From Actinomadura cremea (lineage in GTDB: Bacteria; Actinomycetota; Actinomycetes; Streptosporangiales; Streptosporangiaceae): a DNA stretch of 64,000 bases. A program made the translations under genes and the position numbers. The notes beneath the pieces are model-generated. The model worked only from the letters and a program-made list of their open reading frames with translations. It made no database searches and had not been told where the DNA came from. The DNA lies in the NCBI RefSeq assembly GCF_014648495.1, contig NZ_BMRF01000001.1, positions 1,043,177 to 1,107,176 of the forward strand, written 5' to 3'. Below, piece after piece: positions 59,770-64,000 of this stretch (positions are counted from its first letter, which is position 1; every line of letters begins with the position of its first letter).

Positions 59770-59978
59770 ATGGAACCGATGACCCGCGAGGAACTCGCCG
59801 CTCTCCCCACGACAACCACCATCGAGACCGCAGCCCGCGCCCTCGGCCTCGGCCGAACCCGCGCCTACCAACTCGCCCGCGAGAACCGCTTCCCTGCAAA
59901 GTCATCCGCATCGGCACCAGCTACCGCGTCGTCACGTCCGATCTCCGCCGCCTGCTGACAAGGCACAACGAAGCATAA
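59770..59978 (+). pseudogene. Excisionase/AlpA-like HTH gene with frameshift
   Basis: ETAARALGLGRTRAYQLARE is a clear HTH_17 motif. After RFP the frame is wrong; in the next frame CKVIRIGTSYRVVTSDLRRL completes the usual excisionase wing with a TAA at 59976-59978. One lost base near 59896 explains it. Its start is 2 bp after the preceding stop. Confidence 0.75.
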
Positions 59979-60067
59979 TCCAGCCCATCGCTGACTTCGT
60001 TATAGAGCAAAGCGCCTTCCCGGCCACCGGTGCACTTAGTCCACGGCGTGCATGACCGATAAGTCAC

Positions 60068-61096
60068 TCAAAATGGTGGCGTATCCCTCGTGCTGTCCCA
60101 CGGATCCAAAGGGGTGGGCGGGAGGGCGCCAGCGGGAAGCGGTAGATTCGTCACTACGTAGAGATTGAGGATGTCATCACGGTCGATGAACATGATTTGA
60201 CTTCGCCTCGAAGCGTCAAGCGCATTGCCGATCCAGTTGCGCGCTGCCTTGGTGATCTCGCCCCCCGCGACGATGAAGGCATGGTCTACGAGGACACGCT
60301 TATTAGTCTCCGGATCAAAGATCTCGTGAGCCAGCATCATAAGCGCTTGGTTGTGAATCTCTGCGACATTAGCGTTTCCAGTCTTTGTCACGCCAGAGGC
60401 ATCAAGCTTACCTTTCTTGGCCTGGATGCCAAAGTACAAGTAGTGCTGAGTTGGTAGCGTATACCGCATCCAGACGTCTTTGCCGTACTCGAGTGCCTTG
60501 TCCTTGTGGCCAGCAGCGGTGACTCGATGAAACCCGAGTTGCCGAAAAAGTGGCAAGAGCACCTCTTCGATCAGCTGATCTTCGCTGCAGCTATCAAGGT
60601 AAGCTGCAAGATCATGACGGCGCTTCACCTCTGCTGCAGTTAGCGGCCGATGTGGGTTAGCCTGGAGCACACTCACCGTGTTGGTGCCAACGTGCCTCAG
60701 GTAGCAGTTCCTGTCCTCTCCGTAGAAAGCTTCAAATCCTTCGCGGACAAGCACCTCATTGAGTTGTCGAAGTGCGTTCGGACGGTCTGGTCCCTCATTA
60801 ATTGCATCGCTCGGGCTCATCAAATGGTTGATTGCGCGGCAAAAGATTTCTGGAGGGCGAGTTGGTCCATCGTGCGACTCGGACAGCATCGAATCTAGAA
60901 CATCGGCGACCCATCGGTGTCGAGTGGTGCCGTCATGCGACCACTCGGTATCTAGCTCTTGGAAAAACTCGGTAATATACATGCTTGATCGGTACGGAAA
61001 GTACCGCGGCTCGTTGTCGGTGTTCGGGTCGTCCGAACCCAAGTTCCCGCAGATGAGGTCTCCGAGGTCCTGCAAATTTCTGCGCCTGAACTTCAT
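60068..61096 (-). CDS. AbiJ-NTD-like plus PD-(D/E)XK nuclease-like protein (probable phage defence)
   Basis: A 342-residue protein. Residues ~1-75 (NLQDLGDLICGNLG, RYFPYRSSMYITEFFQELDT, GTTRHRWVADVL) resemble the AbiJ N-terminal domains seen in abortive-infection proteins. Residues ~168-315 are a conserved nuclease-like part: DQLIEEVLLPLFRQLGFHRV, GKDVWMRY (Asp207) and YLYFGIQAKKGK (Gln225, Lys227), i.e. a D...QxK site. IMFIDRDDILNLYVVTNLPL ends the family. ATG 61096 has GGGAGGCGGG in front. It is downstream of the 845-residue gene on the same strand, separated by 260 bp. The cargo-like place and lower GC suggest horizontal gain. Confidence 0.75.
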   Translation of the reverse strand: MKFRRRNLQDLGDLICGNLGSDDPNTDNEPRYFPYRSSMYITEFFQELDTEWSHDGTTRHRWVADVLDSMLSESHDGPTRPPEIFCRAINHLMSPSDAINEGPDRPNALRQLNEVLVREGFEAFYGEDRNCYLRHVGTNTVSVLQANPHRPLTAAEVKRRHDLAAYLDSCSEDQLIEEVLLPLFRQLGFHRVTAAGHKDKALEYGKDVWMRYTLPTQHYLYFGIQAKKGKLDASGVTKTGNANVAEIHNQALMMLAHEIFDPETNKRVLVDHAFIVAGGEITKAARNWIGNALDASRRSQIMFIDRDDILNLYVVTNLPLPAGALPPTPLDPWDSTRDTPPF

Positions 61097-61356
61097 ACCC
61101 GCCTCCCCGCCACTCAAGTTTTATTCATCATATGCACGTGTCGTACTTAATAAAGGGACTATCGGGCCTTCGGTCTTCTGGGGCGCTCGCCAGTTGCCTT
61201 CAAGATGTGGATGGGATGGCGGGGTGAGTTGACGAAATGCGACATGCAGGCATGTGTGCCGTCAAGTAGAGTCAGAAATGAGACTCGTCTTACTTCATAT
61301 ATCCGTGATCACGCGACAATTGCTGATGGGAGTTGGAGGCTAGGTCGCAATTATTG
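61097..61356. other. AT-rich intergenic region between the two defence-like genes
   Basis: About 260 bp, much lower in GC than the window as a whole. No frame is supported. It likely carries a promoter for the 342-residue gene. Confidence 0.5.
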
Positions 61357-63894
61357 CTAGTCCAGCGCGTCTAGCGACGTCATTTTTTCCGCACCGATCC
61401 TACCCAGACCCGTCACAAACTTGACCTGGGGCGGGCCGAGTGAGCCCCACTCGCCGAAGCTGGATACTACGTTCTTGACCAACGTGCGGGTGGCCTGGGT
61501 CCACTCCTCGGCCGTCGTGGCGAACAATAGCTGGTCGGCGCGTAGCCATGTGGCTGCACGGCACTTCTTCTGTACCTCCCGCCTGCCCGCCTTGCCGATG
61601 AGCTCGCCGGGACTCTTGCACTCCGCCACGGTTAGGACATCATCGGTGTACGCTACTAGGTCGATCTCGACTTGCGGCTGGTTATCTTGTGAAAACTCGA
61701 CCTCTTCTAGATCGTTGAAAGTTCCTCGATTTTCATTTCGCTGCTTGTGGAGGAATGTAGATAGTAGGGCAGGCACCTCGCCGTGTTCTCTCAATACATG
61801 TCGGCCCACTGGGTGCAGGTCATAGAACCATATTGGTTCGTCTTGGGGAAGCTTCCATGCATGCTGGTTAAGGTCGTTTAGAGCGTCGCAGCGGAGGCAA
61901 CGCCAGCACTGGCCAAGTTTGTCAACTGTCTGGAATTGCTTTTGTTCGCAAATTGCACACCTGAGTACCAGTCCGCGGCGCAGCACTCCAGCTCGGAGCG
62001 CGGCATCGAGGTGATCGCGGACTGTTGCCGGATCCAGATCAACTGTTCGTGCACAGATGCCTGCGAATGTCAGTACGCCTTCAGTCGATGAAAGCGAGAT
62101 TCCTTCATTATCCGGATAAGCCTTGCTGCTTGTCGCGCTGGTCGTAAGCATGGCGCGGAGGGCCGGCAGCAACGGGCCGCCGAAAAGGTTGACGTATTGT
62201 TCACGCCCGCCGAGCATGCTGGCCAACAGCGCGGTGCGTCGTCCGGCATCGCTGGGCGCCGCGGTGAGGTTGTGTTCGGTCGCCTTTGCTCGGATCCACG
62301 CGGCAAGGCTTAGATCGCGGAGTGCAACGCGTGCAAGGGTGTTCTCCGGCCTGGTTCCTGCCAGGACGAGATCAAACCGTTGGGACTGATATGTCATTCC
62401 ATGGCGACTGCAGCGCGCCCACGTAAGCATAAATGTCGAGCGGTCGGCAAAGAGTTCTTGGCTGTCCAGGCCGCGCCGGCGGACGGTATGGCCTGGTCGC
62501 CAATGAATGTCGACCTGCCAGTTCAAGTCCAAGTGTGTGGCCAGCTCGGCGTTCACCAGCACAGGTGCGGGGAGCGGCGCGGCCATCCGTCTGGTGCCGT
62601 CCTCCGCTACGGATACCGGCACGGTGGCCTGGCTATCCCACTGGTCCAGAACAGCCAAGCCGACTGTTGCTGATTGTCGCCACGGCAGCTCAGGGCCCAG
62701 GATAACCGGGATGGCGGCGTCCTCATCTCCTGAGCTCTTTATCGGATCCCCTGCTCGCAGGCGGTTACGCACGAGCTCAATATCGTTCTTCGACCGCGAC
62801 ATCGATGTAAGCGCCAGATAATTCGAACGGCGAGAGAGATCCCGAGCGATCCTCGCCACGCCGTATGGGATGGGCCACGGCATGGTGTCCTCGTCTACGC
62901 CCAGCGCGGGCGGTAGCCAGTAGGCAGTGCCGAACGTCAACTGCCACAGCCGTGCTAGCGCGAAATCCTCCGCGCTGTCACCAACGACCAGCAGTCCAGT
63001 ACGGCGGAGACCGAGGCCGGTGGCGATCTCGGCTAGATATGTCTTGGTGCGCTCATGCGCGGTCGGTGTAGTTTTGGTATCCACCCCGACTGCTGCATTC
63101 GGATGCCATACGAGTTCGTAGGGCAGCGAGCCGCCTGGCTGATCCAGGAGCCACGACGTCAGTAGGTTGCGCGCGTCATCATGGAGTTCGGGTTCCTCCA
63201 CGTCGCGCGACGGTGGTTCAGCAACCCCGGCATGGGATGCCACCGCGGCACCGAGTGTGCCACCCCAGTTCGCGGGGCAGGCAAGGACGGATCCCTGCCA
63301 GGTACTCGGCATGTCGAGGGCGCTCGCGAAGTGTTCGCGCGATTCCTCGGTTAGTGACGTGACATCCTCGTCCCACCCAGCATCCGTGAGCCGGGACCGG
63401 TAGGACGAACACGCGGCGACGATCTGCTTTCGGGCCGCCTCGTCCTGGTTGCTGAGCACCTCTCGAGTACGTACCGTATCGAGCATTCGCTCTCGATCGG
63501 CTTCGGTAAGGGGCTCGCCATCCTCTCCGTTTACTCGGATGGAACCCGGATGGAAGTGTTCGACCTCCGCGACCGTTGGGCTGTACGTCACGACGAAGTC
63601 CGGATCGTACGCCTCGCATCCGCGTAGCAGCACCGGGTCTACTCGCCCGCCGCGGTGTGGGACAACCGCGAAGCCAGCGCCGCCCCAAACCTTGTCCGCA
63701 CGATAGAGAGCGCGGCGCACCCAGTAACTCCAGTGCTCGCCGCCGTCGACCACGATGACGACTCGCGGCGGACGCGGAGTGGCGCTGACTGAAGCGTACG
63801 ACAGGGTCTCGTTCGAGGTCACTACCGCACTAAACCATGCCCCACCGACAGTTACTCCACCAGTACGACATCTGTGTTGCAGATCCAGCCACAT
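61357..63894 (-). CDS. Large unrecognised protein with zinc ribbon and C-terminal PD-(D/E)XK nuclease-like domain
   Basis: An 845-residue protein (longest start ATG 63894). Residues ~42-110 (PRVVIVVDGGEHWSYWVRRA, WGGAGFAVVPHRGGR) form a first alpha/beta block. Residues ~300-400 (GLLVVGDSAEDFALARLWQL, NYLALTSMSRSKNDIELVRN) form a second. A likely winged helix (VRDHLDAALRAGVLRRG) precedes Cys646, 649, 663, 666 and 669 (LRCAICEQ ... GQCWRCLRCDA), a zinc ribbon. The C-terminus has VEIDLVAYTDDVLTVAECKS (Asp745, Glu758, Lys760), the D...ExK signature of PD-(D/E)XK nucleases. I do not recognise the whole family. A guess is a sensor-nuclease of phage defence, with the 342-residue protein as neighbour. 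Confidence 0.75.
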   Translation of the reverse strand: MWLDLQHRCRTGGVTVGGAWFSAVVTSNETLSYASVSATPRPPRVVIVVDGGEHWSYWVRRALYRADKVWGGAGFAVVPHRGGRVDPVLLRGCEAYDPDFVVTYSPTVAEVEHFHPGSIRVNGEDGEPLTEADRERMLDTVRTREVLSNQDEAARKQIVAACSSYRSRLTDAGWDEDVTSLTEESREHFASALDMPSTWQGSVLACPANWGGTLGAAVASHAGVAEPPSRDVEEPELHDDARNLLTSWLLDQPGGSLPYELVWHPNAAVGVDTKTTPTAHERTKTYLAEIATGLGLRRTGLLVVGDSAEDFALARLWQLTFGTAYWLPPALGVDEDTMPWPIPYGVARIARDLSRRSNYLALTSMSRSKNDIELVRNRLRAGDPIKSSGDEDAAIPVILGPELPWRQSATVGLAVLDQWDSQATVPVSVAEDGTRRMAAPLPAPVLVNAELATHLDLNWQVDIHWRPGHTVRRRGLDSQELFADRSTFMLTWARCSRHGMTYQSQRFDLVLAGTRPENTLARVALRDLSLAAWIRAKATEHNLTAAPSDAGRRTALLASMLGGREQYVNLFGGPLLPALRAMLTTSATSSKAYPDNEGISLSSTEGVLTFAGICARTVDLDPATVRDHLDAALRAGVLRRGLVLRCAICEQKQFQTVDKLGQCWRCLRCDALNDLNQHAWKLPQDEPIWFYDLHPVGRHVLREHGEVPALLSTFLHKQRNENRGTFNDLEEVEFSQDNQPQVEIDLVAYTDDVLTVAECKSPGELIGKAGRREVQKKCRAATWLRADQLLFATTAEEWTQATRTLVKNVVSSFGEWGSLGPPQVKFVTGLGRIGAEKMTSLDALD

Positions 63895-64000
63895 CCCCTG
63901 TCGGGCGATCGAGTCAACTGGGCGGCTGCAGCCTCCGGGTCACGTCCAGCGGAGTGGTGTATGAGTTGATCTCCGCGTGATCCTGTTTCTGCAGGTTAAG
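63895..64000. other. Window end
   Basis: About 100 bp upstream of the 845-residue gene. No feature is seen; the promoter may lie here. Confidence 0.4.

Overview
The DNA is very GC-rich with actinomycete gene style: GTG and TTG starts, ATGA/GTGA start-stop overlaps, DUF397/DUF5753 pairs, IdeR/DmdR-type iron boxes, a 4.5S SRP RNA next to dnaX-ybaB-recR, and an AICE-type integrated element. This suggests a chromosomal segment of a filamentous actinomycete, perhaps Streptosporangiales/Thermomonosporaceae (Actinomadura-like). The genus is inferred from gene style only.

Layout. 1-6.0 kb: the 3' end of a TPR protein gene, a FadR-type regulator with a CynX/NimT-type MFS transporter, an SDR oxidoreductase, and two tandem decayed Ser/Thr-kinase genes. 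6.3-13.9 kb: a degraded actinomycete integrative and conjugative element (AICE) in the 3' end of a tRNA-Ser(GGA) gene. It is bounded by a 55-bp repeat of the tRNA 3' half. It keeps a replication protein and an excisionase, but the TraB/FtsK-like translocase has lost its N-terminus and the integrase is frameshifted. 14.0-42.2 kb: chromosomal backbone with the SRP RNA, dnaX, ybaB, recR, DUF5063, an Asd-like protein without its catalytic cysteine, an S9 peptidase, regulators, a catalase, a MoxR-type ATPase pair and an iron-uptake locus. The iron locus has FecCD permeases plus ATPase in one operon. A lipoprotein binding protein joined to a very asymmetric exporter-fold ABC pair forms a second operon. 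Each operon has its own iron box.

42.3-64 kb: accessory DNA. It starts with decayed LysR and SDR genes and a phosphotransferase. It then appears to hold two successive integrated elements. The first is left as a C-terminal integrase fragment, an XRE-peptide deformylase fusion, small unknown genes, and an IS5-family insertion sequence carrying a passenger gene. The second begins at a 3' fragment of tRNA-Pro(CGG) at 50.95 kb with an intact integrase beside it. It runs through a eukaryote/archaea-like histidyl-tRNA synthetase paralogue, a DUF5753/DUF397 and HATPase signalling cluster, a mobilisation module (dyad-rich oriT candidate, MobC, relaxase) and a broken excisionase, and ends with two minus-strand genes that look like phage defence. 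One encodes an AbiJ-NTD-like plus PD-(D/E)XK protein. The other encodes an 845-residue protein with a zinc ribbon and a C-terminal nuclease-like domain that I do not recognise. This pair is the best candidate for an undescribed system.

How parts fit: the iron-boxed operons should be induced together under iron limitation. The tRNA-Ser AICE is probably immobile by itself. The 51-64 kb block looks mobilisable through MobC and the relaxase, with the defence-like genes as cargo. Its right boundary, expected at an intact tRNA-Pro, lies outside the window.
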